A DNA stretch of 64,000 bases from Streptomyces spiroverticillatus (GCA_014650415.1 BMUX01000003.1:62001-126000); one strand, 5' to 3'. Shown: positions 17,733 through 25,943, numbered from the stretch's first letter. Numbers and translations are program-made. The notes: generated from the sequence alone by a model not told the origin.

Positions 17733-18413
17733 CTACGGCTCGAACTTGTAGCCCAGGCCGCGCACCGTGACCAGGTAGCGCGGGGCGCCCGGGTCGGGCT
17801 CGATCTTGGCGCGCAGGCGCTTGACGTGGACGTCGAGGGTCTTGGTGTCGCCGACGTAGTCCGCGCCCCAGACCCGGTCGATGAGCTGCATACGGGTCAG
17901 CACGCGGCCCGCGTTGCGCAGCAGCATTTCGAGGAGGTCGAACTCCTTGAGGGGAAGGTCGATCTTGGCGCCGGCGACGGTGACGACGTGCCGGTCGACG
18001 TCCATCCGTACCGGACCGGCCTCCAGGGCGGCCGGGGTGACCTCCTCCGGTTCGCCGCGGCGGCGCAGGACGGCGCGGATGCGGGCGATCAGCTCGCGGG
18101 AGGAGAAGGGCTTCGTGACGTAGTCGTCGGCCCCTATCTCCAGCCCGACGACCTTGTCGATCTCGCTGTCCTTGGCGGTCACCATGATCACGGGGACGTT
18201 GGAGCGCACGCGCAGCTGGCGGCAGACCTCGGTGCCGGGCAGGCCCGGCAGCATCAGGTCCAGCAGGACGAGGTCGGCGCCGTTGCGCTCGAACTCGTCC
18301 AGGCCGTCGGGGCCGGTCGCGGCGATCGCGACCTCGAAGCCCTCCTTGCGGAGCATGTAGGACAGGGCGTCGCTGAAGGATTCCTCGTCCTCGACGACGA
18401 GCACTCGGGTCAC
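17733..18413 (-). CDS. phoP: PhoP, phosphate-response regulator
   Basis: 226 residues, OmpR/PhoB class. The receiver domain has acidic residues VVEDEE, the phospho-acceptor Asp in LVLLDLMLPG and the Lys in DYVTKPFS. The C-terminal winged helix includes RVLTRMQLIDRVWGADYVGDTKTLDVHVKRLRAKIE. It binds PHO boxes and controls phosphate scavenging and indirectly antibiotic production. It overlaps phoR by 4 bases and is co-transcribed from the divergent phoR-phoU promoter region. Confidence 0.96.
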   Translation of the reverse strand: MTRVLVVEDEESFSDALSYMLRKEGFEVAIAATGPDGLDEFERNGADLVLLDLMLPGLPGTEVCRQLRVRSNVPVIMVTAKDSEIDKVVGLEIGADDYVTKPFSSRELIARIRAVLRRRGEPEEVTPAALEAGPVRMDVDRHVVTVAGAKIDLPLKEFDLLEMLLRNAGRVLTRMQLIDRVWGADYVGDTKTLDVHVKRLRAKIEPDPGAPRYLVTVRGLGYKFEP

Positions 18414-19786
18414 GGAAGGACCTCCGGGGCAGGGGTGTTCTCACGGATGGGGGTCTTGAGCGCGGGGGTGCCGACGGCGGTCGGGGCACCGGCCTGGGCC
18501 GTGTCGGCTTCGTCGACTGCGCCCGTCTCGTCGGTTTCTTCGGCTTCGTCGTCGAAGTCCTCGACCGCGTCGGCGTCGCCGGGGCCGACGAGGGGGCGGC
18601 CGGGGGTGTGTTCCACCCGGGCCTCGCGGACGGAGCCCGCTTCGGGCAGCCGCAGGGTGAAGGTGGAGCCCTGTCCCTCGGAGCTCCACACGGTGACCTC
18701 GCCGCCGTGCGAGGCGGCGACGTGCTTGACGATGGACAGGCCGAGGCCGGTGCCTCCGGTGGCGCGGGAGCGGGCCGGGTCGACGCGGTAGAACCGCTCG
18801 AAGACCCGGTCGCGGTCGCGCTCGGAGATGCCGATGCCCTGGTCGGTGACGGCTATCTCTATGAGGTCGCCGCCGGGTGCGGGCACCCGGCGGGCGGCGA
18901 TGCCGACCTTGGTACGGGCGGGGCTGTAGTTGACGGCGTTCTCCACGAGGTTGCCGAGGGCGGCGGCGAGCTGGCCGCGGTTGCCCCAGACGTGCAGGCC
19001 GGAGGTGCCGCCGGCCTGCATGGTGATCTGCTTGGTGGACGCCGTGTGGCGGCTGCGGTCGATGGCCTCCGCCACCAGCTCGTCCACCCGTACCGGCTCG
19101 GAGTCCTCCAGCGGGTCGTCGTTCTGCACCCGGGAGAGGTCGATCAGCTCCTGGACCAGGGAGGTCAGGCGGGTCGCCTCGATCTGCATGCGGCCGGCGA
19201 AGCGGGTCACCGCCTCCGGGTCGTCGGAGGCGTCCATGACGGCCTCGGAGAGCAGGGAGAGGGCGCCCACCGGGGTCTTCAGCTCGTGGCTCACGTTCGC
19301 GACGAAGTCGCGCCGTACCGCTTCGATACGGCGGGCCTCGGTGAGGTCCTCCACGAGGAGCAGTACGAGGCGCGAGCCGAGCGGGGCCACCCGGGCGGAC
19401 ACCGCGAGGGCCTCGCCGCGGCCGGTGCCCCGGCGCGGCAGGTCCAGCTCGACCTGGCGTATCTCCCCGTCCCTGCGGGTGTCGCGGGCCATGTGCATCA
19501 TCGGCTCGACGGCCAGCTTTCCGCCTCGGACCAGCCCCAGGGCGTACGCCGCCGAGCTGGCCTTCACCACGTTGTCGCTCTCGTCGAGCACGACCGCGGA
19601 GGAGCGGAGCACGGAGAGGACGGTGTCCACTCCCGGCGGCAGCGTGGCGTTCACCTCGGGGCGCACGGCGGCCCTGGTGGGGCGCTTCTGGTCGCGTTCG
19701 CTCCAGCGGAACGCCAGCATGGCGATGATGCCGGTGCACAGACCGGCTATCGCTGCTGCTGCGGCCACTGCCGCGTTCACGTCCAT
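18410..19786 (-). CDS. phoR: PhoR, phosphate sensor histidine kinase
   Basis: 458 residues. A single N-terminal membrane helix (residues about 5-25) is followed by a PAS-like region. The phospho-acceptor His lies in FVANVSHELKTPVGAL. The catalytic domain has N box (GNLVENAVNYSP), G1 (VTDQGIGIS), F box (FERFYRVDPARS) and G2 (GTGLGLSIVKH). An acidic disordered tail of about 70 residues follows. It lacks a large periplasmic sensor domain, like other PhoR proteins that sense through PhoU and Pst. The ATG at 19786 is chosen because the hydrophobic helix follows at once. Confidence 0.95.
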   Translation of the reverse strand: MDVNAAVAAAAAIAGLCTGIIAMLAFRWSERDQKRPTRAAVRPEVNATLPPGVDTVLSVLRSSAVVLDESDNVVKASSAAYALGLVRGGKLAVEPMMHMARDTRRDGEIRQVELDLPRRGTGRGEALAVSARVAPLGSRLVLLLVEDLTEARRIEAVRRDFVANVSHELKTPVGALSLLSEAVMDASDDPEAVTRFAGRMQIEATRLTSLVQELIDLSRVQNDDPLEDSEPVRVDELVAEAIDRSRHTASTKQITMQAGGTSGLHVWGNRGQLAAALGNLVENAVNYSPARTKVGIAARRVPAPGGDLIEIAVTDQGIGISERDRDRVFERFYRVDPARSRATGGTGLGLSIVKHVAASHGGEVTVWSSEGQGSTFTLRLPEAGSVREARVEHTPGRPLVGPGDADAVEDFDDEAEETDETGAVDEADTAQAGAPTAVGTPALKTPIRENTPAPEVLP

Positions 19787-19860
19787 GTGCCCAAGGTTAT
19801 GCCTGGTCACTGACACTGCCCCAAGCGAATGGGTGTCAGCTCGAACGTTCGTCGCCCAGA

Positions 19861-19889
19861 GTTCACCAAGGGGATGGGGGCGGTTCACT
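19861..19889. promoter_or_regulatory. PHO box in the phoR-phoU divergent promoter
   Basis: GTTCACC at 19861 and GTTCACT at 19883 are 22 bp apart, two 11-bp direct-repeat units with a degenerate middle unit. This is the Streptomyces PhoP binding pattern and implies autoregulation of phoR-phoP and phoU. Confidence 0.75.
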
Positions 19890-20016
19890 TCGGCGGTCGG
19901 AACCGGACGCGTACCGCGCGGATGGTGGGAGTGTGGGGACCGGAGCCCCGCCAGACCCCGGAATTCACGGCTGCGCTGTGCCGCAGTCGGCCGTACTGAC
20001 GAAAGCAGGAACCCCC

Positions 20017-20697
20017 ATGCGGGACGCGTACCACGAGGAACTGGACTCGATCGGCGAGGACCTGGTCGAGATGGCCCGTCTGGTCGGCTCTGCGATAGGT
20101 CGCGCCACGACCGCCATGCTGGACGCCGATCTGAAGCTCGCGGAGAGCGTCATCGCCGCCGACCAGAAGGTCGACGACCTCCAGCACGACCTGGAGGCGC
20201 GCGCCATCGCCCTGCTGGCCCGCCAGCAGCCGGTCGCCACCGACCTCCGTATCGTCGTCACTTCCCTCCGTATGAGCGCGGACCTGGAGCGCTCGGGCGA
20301 CCTCGCCCAGCACGTGGCGAAGCTGGCGCGGCTGCGCTTCCCGGCCACCGCCGTGCCGCACGACCTGCACGCGACCATCCTGGAGATGGGCCAGCTCGCG
20401 CAGCGCCTGATGGCGAAGGCGGCGGAGGTCATCATCACCAAGGACGTCGACCTGGCCCTCCAGCTGGAGCAGGACGACGACGAGATGGACCTGCTGCACC
20501 GCACGCTCTTCACGCACCTGATGGACGACCGCTGGAAGCACGGCATCGAGACCGCCGTCGACGTCACCCTCCTCGGCCGCTACTACGAGCGCTTCGCGGA
20601 CCACGCGGTCTCGGTCGCCAAGCGGGTCGTGTACCTGGTGACGGGCGAGCACGCGGACGACGTCCAGGCGGCGCAGGAAGGCTCCGTACAGGCGTAG
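20017..20697 (+). CDS. phoU: PhoU phosphate-signalling regulator
   Basis: 226 residues with the two PhoU helical-bundle repeats. The metal-binding motif E/DxxxD appears in repeat 1 (SADLERSGDLAQHVAKLA) and repeat 2 (YYERFADHAVSVAKRVVYLVTGE). PhoU links the Pst transporter to PhoR and damps Pho signalling. It is divergent from phoR and preceded by a PHO box. The ATG at 20017 follows GCAGGAACCCCC. Confidence 0.94.
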   Translation: MRDAYHEELDSIGEDLVEMARLVGSAIGRATTAMLDADLKLAESVIAADQKVDDLQHDLEARAIALLARQQPVATDLRIVVTSLRMSADLERSGDLAQHVAKLARLRFPATAVPHDLHATILEMGQLAQRLMAKAAEVIITKDVDLALQLEQDDDEMDLLHRTLFTHLMDDRWKHGIETAVDVTLLGRYYERFADHAVSVAKRVVYLVTGEHADDVQAAQEGSVQA

Positions 20698-20868
20698 TAC
20701 GGGCGTATCCGCACGGACCCCGTGCAGGGCACATCAACTCCTGTGCTTCCGCGCGCTGTTGATGCGCCCGCGATTCGGGCATGCAATGGGTGGGGGGAGG
20801 CCGCCCGCCTCCCCTGCCGTGCCTTCGGGCATCGAGCCAGTGATCCATCGAGAACCCGAGGAGATCCC

Positions 20869-21018
20869 ATGGCCGACACCCCCACCACGACCGAATCCCC
20901 GCAGGAAGCCCCCGAAGTGACCCACCTGCCGCTGCTCGGCGCCTGCGGCTGCGGCTCGGGCTGCGGCTGCGGCTGCCAGTCCGGCGCGCCGTGCCAGTGC
21001 GGCGGCTGCTGCGGCTGA
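20869..21018 (+). CDS. Metallothionein-like Cys-rich peptide
   Basis: 49 residues. The N-terminal 24 are acidic and Cys-free; the last 25 contain ten Cys in a Gly/Cys pattern (ACGCGSGCGCGCQ then CQCGGCC). Such clusters chelate soft metals such as Zn or Cu. It is preceded by CCGAGGAGATCCC, a good ribosome site, and followed by a terminator. It may be a metallothionein; no known family alignment is claimed. Confidence 0.75.
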   Translation: MADTPTTTESPQEAPEVTHLPLLGACGCGSGCGCGCQSGAPCQCGGCCG

Positions 21019-21041
21019 TTCCCGCACGTCCTACGCAGTAC

Positions 21042-21080
21042 GAGGAGGGGCCCCGCCCGCACCGGACGGGGCCCCTCCTC
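21042..21080. terminator. Terminator
   Basis: Long hairpin GAGGAGGGGCCCCG... / ...CGGGGCCCCTCCTC between the Cys-rich peptide gene and the converging secreted-protein gene. Confidence 0.8.
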
Positions 21081-21101
21081 ATGCGTGTGCGGGAGGTGGT
21101 C

Positions 21102-21524
21102 CTACTTCACCGTGACCTTGACGGTCGGGGAGACGGTGTCGTCGTCGCCCTTGATCCGGAGCTGTTCCTTGCCCTTGGTGAGGAGTTTGGCGTCGAGGGT
21201 GTAGCCGCTGCCGTTCTTGACCGTGGTGCTCGCCTTGAGCGTGGTCCACTTGGTGCCGTTCTTGTGCTGGAGCAGCAGCTTGCTGCCGACCTTGAGGCCC
21301 TTGGTGCGGCCGGTGAAGGTGACCGTTCCGCCCTGGTCTACCTCGTTGGCGCTGGCCTTGACGGTGATGGCGGCGGTGCTCGCGCCGGCGCTGGTGCTGG
21401 CGCTGGGGCTGGGCTTCGGGGAGGGGGCCGCGGAGGCGGCGGCGGTACCGGCGGTCAGCAGGGCGGCGGTCAGGACGCCCGCCGTGAGGGCGTGGGCGCA
21501 GCGGCTGCGCAAGGAGGCGTTCAT
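21102..21524 (-). CDS. Small secreted protein with Ig-like beta domain
   Basis: 140 residues. A Sec signal peptide (ALTAGVLTAALLTAGTAAASA) is followed by a short Pro/Ser linker and a beta-sandwich-like region (VTFTGRTKGLKVGSKLLLQHKNG). Streptomycetes encode many such extracellular proteins; no enzyme motif is visible. The ATG at 21524 is chosen because the signal peptide follows directly. Confidence 0.8.
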   Translation of the reverse strand: MNASLRSRCAHALTAGVLTAALLTAGTAAASAAPSPKPSPSASTSAGASTAAITVKASANEVDQGGTVTFTGRTKGLKVGSKLLLQHKNGTKWTTLKASTTVKNGSGYTLDAKLLTKGKEQLRIKGDDDTVSPTVKVTVK

Positions 21525-21590
21525 ACCGGACAAATTACCCCGAATGGGTGAGACCCGCCTGGGGAGCGACGCGGGGTGCGCCGGGCAGCG

Positions 21591-21632
21591 GAGAGGCCCC
21601 CGGCCGCGGTGGTCCGCGGCCGGGGGCCTCTC
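21591..21632. terminator. Terminator downstream of gpm
   Basis: Hairpin GAGAGGCCCCCGGCCGCGG / CCGCGGCCGGGGGCCTCTC, about 19 paired bases, 28 bases past the gpm stop. Confidence 0.85.
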
Positions 21633-21659
21633 TCGTACAAAAAGAACGGAAAGAAGGGG

Positions 21660-22421
21660 CTACTTCTTCTTGCCCTGGTTCTTGACCGCCTCGATGGCCG
21701 CGGCGGCCGCGTCCGGGTCGAGGTACTTGCCGCCCTTGGTGACCGGGCGGAAGTCGGCGTCGAGCTCGTAGTAGAGCGGGATGCCGGTGGGGATGTTCAG
21801 GCCGGAGATGTCCTCGTCGGAGATGCCGTCGAGGTGCTTGACCAGGCCTCGGAGGCTGTTGCCGTGGGCGGCGACCAGGACGGTCTTGCCGTCGAGGAGG
21901 TCCGGGACGATGCCGTCGTACCAGTACGGCAGCATGCGCTCGACGACGTCCTTGAGGCACTCCGTGCGGGGGCGCAGCTCCGAGGGGATGGTCGCGTAAC
22001 GCGGGTCCTCGGACTGCGAGAACTCGGTGCCGTCTTCCAGGACCGGCGGCGGGGTGTCGTACGAGCGGCGCCACAGCATGAACTGCTCCTCGCCGAACTC
22101 GGCGAGCGTCTGCGCCTTGTCCTTGCCCTGGAGCGCGCCGTAGTGGCGCTCGTTCAGGCGCCAGCTGCGGTGGACCGGGATCCAGTGGCGGTCCGCGGAC
22201 TCCAGTGCGAGCTGGGCGGTGCGGATGGCGCGCTTCTGGAGCGAGGTGTGCAGCACGTCCGGGAGGAGACCGGCGGCGGTGAGCAGCTCGCCGCCGCGCA
22301 CTGCCTCCTTCTCGCCCTTCTCGGTGAGGTTGACGTCCACCCAGCCGGTGAACAGGTTCTTCGCGTTCCATTCGCTCTCGCCGTGGCGGAGGAGGATCAG
22401 CTTGTACGGTGCGTCGGCCAT
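21660..22421 (-). CDS. gpmA: 2,3-bisphosphoglycerate-dependent phosphoglycerate mutase
   Basis: 253 residues. The histidine-phosphatase signature [10 protein letters not shown] holds the catalytic His. [12 protein letters not shown] is the substrate loop and [10 protein letters not shown] holds the second His. It interconverts 3- and 2-phosphoglycerate in glycolysis. The ATG at 22421 is preferred over the upstream ATG at 22442 because the family starts [14 protein letters not shown]. It is the last intact gene before the prophage. Confidence 0.95.
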   Translation of the reverse strand: MADAPYKLILLRHGESEWNAKNLFTGWVDVNLTEKGEKEAVRGGELLTAAGLLPDVLHTSLQKRAIRTAQLALESADRHWIPVHRSWRLNERHYGALQGKDKAQTLAEFGEEQFMLWRRSYDTPPPVLEDGTEFSQSEDPRYATIPSELRPRTECLKDVVERMLPYWYDGIVPDLLDGKTVLVAAHGNSLRGLVKHLDGISDEDISGLNIPTGIPLYYELDADFRPVTKGGKYLDPDAAAAAIEAVKNQGKKK

Positions 22422-22586
22422 GCGTACGAGCGTAATCGACATTTCGGCCCTCCCGCGCGGGACGAGGGACCGTACCGGCGGGACCTTCGTCGATTGCGGA
22501 CCTGCGTCAATTGAGTGGCGGATGCACCGGGCGCGTACGTAAGTTCCGGGTGTCCAGTGAGCCGCTTACACACCCGGGGGATTCCG

Positions 22587-22721
22587 ATGTCCGCAGCAGG
22601 TCTCAGACGCGCCGTGCGCGAGAGCGTGTCGGGGCTTCCCCGGGAGTTCTGGTGGCTCTGGACGAGCACGCTGGTGAACCGGATGGGGGCGTTCGTCGCC
22701 ACCTTGGTGGCTCTTACTTAA
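22587..22721 (+). pseudogene. 5' fragment of MFS transporter gene split by the prophage
   Basis: The first 40 codons of an MFS gene (MSAAGLRRAVRES..., ending NRMGAFVAT) continue into prophage sequence and stop at a TAA at 22719. The next host residues are found at 59677, where the frame reads ATFMALYLTL. The fragment contains only the start of the first membrane helix and cannot function alone. Confidence 0.9.
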
Positions 22722-22730
22722 ACCGTATGA
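22691..22730. other. attL
   Basis: The host side reads GCGTTCGTCGCC and the phage side begins after ACCTT (22701-22705) as GGTGGCTCTTAC. CCGTATG at 22723 is the partner of TACGG-type sequence on the other side in the deduced attP. The crossover dinucleotide must lie inside ACCTT. Confidence 0.8.
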
Positions 22731-22778
22731 GGTTCCGACAGGCGGAGTCGTACGGTTGTTCGATAAGGGGGTCACCGT

Positions 22779-24518
22779 ATGAATCTGTCCGGTATCCAGT
22801 CGCTGCGCGAGAGCTTGAAGGGCAAGCGAGCGGGGCTGTACGCACGGAAGAGCGCGTACAGAGGAAAGGGGAAGCGCAGGGGCTACTCGGTCCGTGAGCA
22901 GCTAGACGTCGGCCGCGCCACTTCCGACGAGCTCGGAACGGTCGTTGTTGGTGAGTTCATCGACGACGACCGCTCGGCCTCCACCTACCGCGACCGCGAC
23001 CGCGAAGAGTTCGAGCGCATGATCGACGCCGTAGAGGCTAGCGAGCTCGACATCGTGATCGCTTACGGATCGAGCCGGTTGCAGCGCGACGTCGAGATTT
23101 ACGCCCGCCTCCGCAACGCCTGCGCAAGGCACGGCGTTCTCTGGTGCTACGGGGGCAAGGTCTACGACCTGACCAACAAGGATGACCGTTTCCGTACCGG
23201 CCTCGACGCACTGATTGGCGAGCGTGAAGTCGACGAGCTGCGCGACAACGTCATGCGCACGCTGCGAGCGAACGCCGTTTCTGGCCGGCCGCACGCGCAG
23301 GCCGCGTACGGCTATCGCCGCGTCTATGACCCGCGTTCGGGTGCGTTCATTCGCACGGAGGAACACCCCGAGCAGAAACCGATCCTCGTGGAGCTGACGC
23401 AGCGTGTCGGTAGGTTCGAGGAACGCACAAAGATCGCCGTTGCCTTCAACAAGCGAGGCATTGCGCCGCCAACTCGCCATTGGACAAAGGGGATGGTGAA
23501 GAAGCTCGCGGCATGGCATCCGGGGCTGAAGGAAAACGAGGACATCCACCCGGATTGGGTCGCGCGAATCGAGGCTGCGGTCGACCTCCGCCAGGAAGCC
23601 AAGGACAGGCTTGACGGCGGCGAAGAGGCGAAGGACATTGCGCGGGACTTCATCGACCGCGACGAGCCGCTCGTGATGGCGCGGTGGATCGCCGTCACCG
23701 TTACCGCTTATGCAACCGACACCCGGTATCTCGGATACCGCAAGCACCACGGCAAGGTGGCCAATAAGGAAGCATGGCCGGCCCTGGTAGACCCGACCGA
23801 TCACCTGCTCGCCGTGGCAGCCATCAAGAAGGGCCGGGAAGGGAGGGCGTTCAACGCACGCCCCGGTCGATCGATTCACCAACTGTCGACCCTGATGATC
23901 TGCGACGTCTGTGAAATTCCGGTCAATTCCGATCGGAAGTACGGGCACCCCCGATACGGGTGCGAGACGCCGGCCCCCGAAGGCCAGAAGGGGTATCACG
24001 CTACGGCGCGGGTCGCCATCGTCGACCCGTATGTCGAGTCGAAGCTGTTCACATGGCTCGCGTCCCCAAAATTCGCCCGCGCGTACGCAAGGGACGACGC
24101 CGAGATGCTGAAGGAGATGGAACAGGCCGCCGCCACGGCCAAACTGCTTCAGAGCGAGCTTGACGAGTTTTACGCGGAAGCGGGGGCGGGGCGCCTGTCG
24201 GCTCGTGCCCTGGCAGCGGTCGAGGCCGAAAGGCTGCCGAAGATCGAGGAAGCCAAGACGCGGGCGCGCACGTTGTCTGTCCCGCCCATGGTCCGAGAGC
24301 TTGCGGGCGCGTCCGTCAAGGAAATCGCGAAGGCTTGGGCAGTCATGGACTTGTCACAGCGCCGGGCGATCATCGGGGCGTTGCTTGAGGTACGACTGAA
24401 GCCGCAGGGGCGGAGGCGCAATGTTCCGGTCGAGCAGTTCGTCGTCGTGACCCCGAAACAGGCCAAGCGACCCAGGAAACAGCGGGCGAGCGCATCTGAG
24501 CTGACGCGGGCAGCGTAG
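22779..24518 (+). CDS. int: Large serine integrase
   Basis: 579 residues, typical for large serine integrases. The N-terminal resolvase domain has the nucleophile in LYARKS (Ser25) and the SRLQRD motif. A recombinase domain (GYRRVYDP..., KRGI) follows, then a zinc ribbon with Cys residues in ICDVCE and RYGCE, and a long helical/coiled-coil region before a basic C-terminus. It joins attP and attB by double-strand breaks with a 2-bp crossover. It lies 58 bases from attL, as is usual. Excision would need a recombination directionality factor that I could not identify. Confidence 0.96.
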   Translation: MNLSGIQSLRESLKGKRAGLYARKSAYRGKGKRRGYSVREQLDVGRATSDELGTVVVGEFIDDDRSASTYRDRDREEFERMIDAVEASELDIVIAYGSSRLQRDVEIYARLRNACARHGVLWCYGGKVYDLTNKDDRFRTGLDALIGEREVDELRDNVMRTLRANAVSGRPHAQAAYGYRRVYDPRSGAFIRTEEHPEQKPILVELTQRVGRFEERTKIAVAFNKRGIAPPTRHWTKGMVKKLAAWHPGLKENEDIHPDWVARIEAAVDLRQEAKDRLDGGEEAKDIARDFIDRDEPLVMARWIAVTVTAYATDTRYLGYRKHHGKVANKEAWPALVDPTDHLLAVAAIKKGREGRAFNARPGRSIHQLSTLMICDVCEIPVNSDRKYGHPRYGCETPAPEGQKGYHATARVAIVDPYVESKLFTWLASPKFARAYARDDAEMLKEMEQAAATAKLLQSELDEFYAEAGAGRLSARALAAVEAERLPKIEEAKTRARTLSVPPMVRELAGASVKEIAKAWAVMDLSQRRAIIGALLEVRLKPQGRRRNVPVEQFVVVTPKQAKRPRKQRASASELTRAA

Positions 24519-24536
24519 GCAGGGAGGGCAAACGGG

Positions 24537-24563
24537 AGGGCCGCACGGACGTCGCGCGGCCCT
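24537..24563. terminator. Terminator between integrase and converging small gene
   Basis: Hairpin AGGGCCGC-11 nt-GCGGCCCT followed by TTTG, 19 bases past the integrase stop; the reverse-strand small gene ends just to its right. Confidence 0.65.
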
Positions 24564-24572
24564 TTGTGATGC

Positions 24573-24779
24573 TCATGCCCGGGGGCGCCGGGGGGAGTGT
24601 GGATCGGGGGCCCTGGTACCGCGAGCGTGGGGGGCGATGGCATTCAGGACGGTCTCTAGCGCGCGTGCGCCTGCGGCAGAGATTTCTCTGTCGTCGAGCA
24701 CGATGTCGGTTCTGTCGGCAGCGGCACGCGCTGCTGCCGGGGTGGTGTCGTCGAGTCGGATACGGGTGACGCGGTACAA
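24573..24779 (-). CDS. Small phage protein, function unknown
   Basis: 68 residues from a TTG start that follows GAGGGGGG by 4 bases. The sequence is Asp/Ala-rich (RIRLDDTTPAAARAAADRTDIVLDDREISAAGARALE), helical, and ends in a Pro/Arg tail. The preceding 30-bp palindrome covers its likely promoter. It could be a small regulator or a directionality-type factor by position; neither is supported by homology here. The frame is open further upstream to an ATG at 24926, but that part overlaps the repressor gene. Confidence 0.5.
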   Translation of the reverse strand: MYRVTRIRLDDTTPAAARAAADRTDIVLDDREISAAGARALETVLNAIAPHARGTRAPDPHSPRRPRA

Positions 24780-24805
24780 GATGCCCCCCTCGTGGCATGG
24801 CTGGC

Positions 24806-24835
24806 CCTTGCATCGGACATATGTTCGATGCAAGG
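24806..24835. promoter_or_regulatory. 30-bp operator-like palindrome
   Basis: CCTTGCATCGGACAT | ATGTTCGATGCAAGG: 14 of 15 positions pair across the dyad with no loop, so it is a DNA-binding site rather than a hairpin. It lies about 27-56 bases upstream of the small gene at 24779 and just downstream of the repressor-like gene. Confidence 0.75.
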
Positions 24836-24876
24836 TCCGGACCACCCTACTCCCGCTGACACCGCAGGTCACGCTC

Positions 24877-25293
24877 TTAGGACCCAGTGTTACCGCCCGT
24901 AGAGGGCGTTCCTTCCTTGCCATCAACTGCCCATGTTTTGAGCAGCTCTTGAAGCTTTGTCATGTCCTTTGGTCCCGACCCGGGGACGTGGGCGACGACG
25001 ACTGTCGTCTCCGCCGTACTGGCACCAAGCGGGTCGCCGGCGACGAGTCCGACGTACTGCTGCGCAGCGGCGAGCTGCACCTCCCGCTCGGGCTTTCCGA
25101 TCCCAGCGGCGACCGCCCTCACGAGTCCCGGGTGAATCTTGACGGACTGGCCCTGTCCGATCTTCCACAGCGTGGTGTGCGTGGCCTGGAAGCCGGTAAC
25201 GGGGTCGACCGCGCGCTGTGCGAGCTGACGCGACGTCGTCCCCTGTAGGGCTTCCTGCACGAGCTCGGCAAACGGCGCGCCGGATTCCCACAT
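24877..25293 (-). CDS. Probable prophage repressor (helix-turn-helix)
   Basis: 138 residues. Residues 14-52 (QGTTSRQLAQRAVDP..., THTTLWKIGQGQSVKIHPG) look like a helix-turn-helix of the XRE/lambda-repressor type. The rest is short (VRAVAAGIGKPEREVQLAAA) with no peptidase domain. The reverse-strand gene faces the early genes across a 207-base divergent region with several palindromes, the layout of an immunity region. The ATG at 25293 has GGAG 10 bases upstream; longer frames to 25611 cross the promoter region. Confidence 0.7.
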   Translation of the reverse strand: MWESGAPFAELVQEALQGTTSRQLAQRAVDPVTGFQATHTTLWKIGQGQSVKIHPGLVRAVAAGIGKPEREVQLAAAQQYVGLVAGDPLGASTAETTVVVAHVPGSGPKDMTKLQELLKTWAVDGKEGTPSTGGNTGS

Positions 25294-25314
25294 GGTTTCG
25301 CATCTCCGTTCTTG

Positions 25315-25327
25315 TCGCGTTACGCGA
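25315..25327. promoter_or_regulatory. Palindrome upstream of the repressor gene
   Basis: TCGCG-TTA-CGCGA, perfect 5-3-5 inverted repeat 22 bases upstream of the repressor start; candidate autoregulatory site. Confidence 0.45.
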
Positions 25328-25378
25328 ACACGCTCATCTAACCAGCCATAGGGCCGATTCGCACGCCGATCAACGCCG

Positions 25379-25407
25379 TTGACGTGCAGGAATGACCCCC
25401 CTAACGT
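25379..25407 (+). promoter_or_regulatory. Candidate early promoter
   Basis: TTGACG at 25379-25384 and TAACGT at 25402-25407 are separated by 17 bases, a good sigma-70 pattern. The start point would fall near 25414, inside the inverted repeat at 25412-25433, and would drive the early gene block. Confidence 0.55.
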
Positions 25408-25411
25408 TGCC

Positions 25412-25433
25412 CCTGTTCCCAAACAGGAACAGG
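25412..25433. promoter_or_regulatory. Operator-like inverted repeat at the early promoter
   Basis: CCTGTTCC-6 nt-GGAACAGG, a perfect inverted repeat over the predicted transcription start of the early genes. A second related repeat with CTGT/ACAG inside CTTG/CAAG arms spans 25467-25492. Confidence 0.55.
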
Positions 25434-25500
25434 CGTTCCGCCCATACCGGGCAGCTTCCACCTGCGCTTGTTTCTGTTCGAGTACAGGCAAGGGGGAGTC

Positions 25501-25653
25501 ATGCACACCGCAGAGAACGGCGCCGACGAACGGACCGAGCCGCAGGAGTGGCCGGAGCCGACCGACGAGCAGCTCGCGATGATCCGCCGTCTCCTCGCGC
25601 CTGAGATCCACCGGGCGCGCACCGAGCGCGCAGCCGACCCGTTCGCAGCGTGA
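25501..25653 (+). CDS. Small acidic early phage peptide
   Basis: 50 residues, ATG after AAGGGGGAGTC. Acidic (EEWPEPTDEQLAMIRRLL) with a short helical middle. It is the first gene of the early operon; the next gene starts 14 bases after its stop. Unknown function. Confidence 0.6.
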   Translation: MHTAENGADERTEPQEWPEPTDEQLAMIRRLLAPEIHRARTERAADPFAA

Positions 25654-25667
25654 GGAGAGAACAGCAC

Positions 25668-25943
25668 GTGAACGTCGAGTTCATCGGTCCGCCGCCGACT
25701 AAGCAGCCGAACACCAAGCACGCCGTTATCGCCGACAACCTGCGTCGCCACCCTTCTGTGTGGGGCGTCGTACGGCGCGCGGCGACAACCACCCGCGCCG
25801 CTTCCGCCGCGCAGGCCATCCGTGACGCGCGGCTCACCTCGTATGCGCCGGTCGGCTCGTTCGAGGCAGTCGCGCGGACCGTGGTCGAGGGCGGCATCGT
25901 CGAGCATCGGGTGTACGCCCGGTACGTCGGGGGCGAGCAGTGA
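25668..25943 (+). CDS. Early phage protein, unknown
   Basis: 91 residues from GTG 25668, with GAGGAGAGAAC upstream. A basic helical middle (NLRRHPSVWGVVRRAATTTRAASAAQAIRDARL) and a beta-like end (GIVEHRVYARYVGG). Its stop overlaps the next start (GTGA), so it is translationally coupled to the exonuclease gene. It may be a small DNA-binding partner of the recombination genes; that is inference from position. Confidence 0.65.
   Translation: MNVEFIGPPPTKQPNTKHAVIADNLRRHPSVWGVVRRAATTTRAASAAQAIRDARLTSYAPVGSFEAVARTVVEGGIVEHRVYARYVGGEQ

Noticed and set aside
22691..22790. tRNA gene as integration target
   Set aside because: No tRNA-like cloverleaf at either junction; the target is a protein gene, as expected for a serine integrase.
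24637..25248. 203-codon forward ORF opposite the repressor
   Set aside because: It crosses the palindrome and lies antisense to a protein with helix-turn-helix features.
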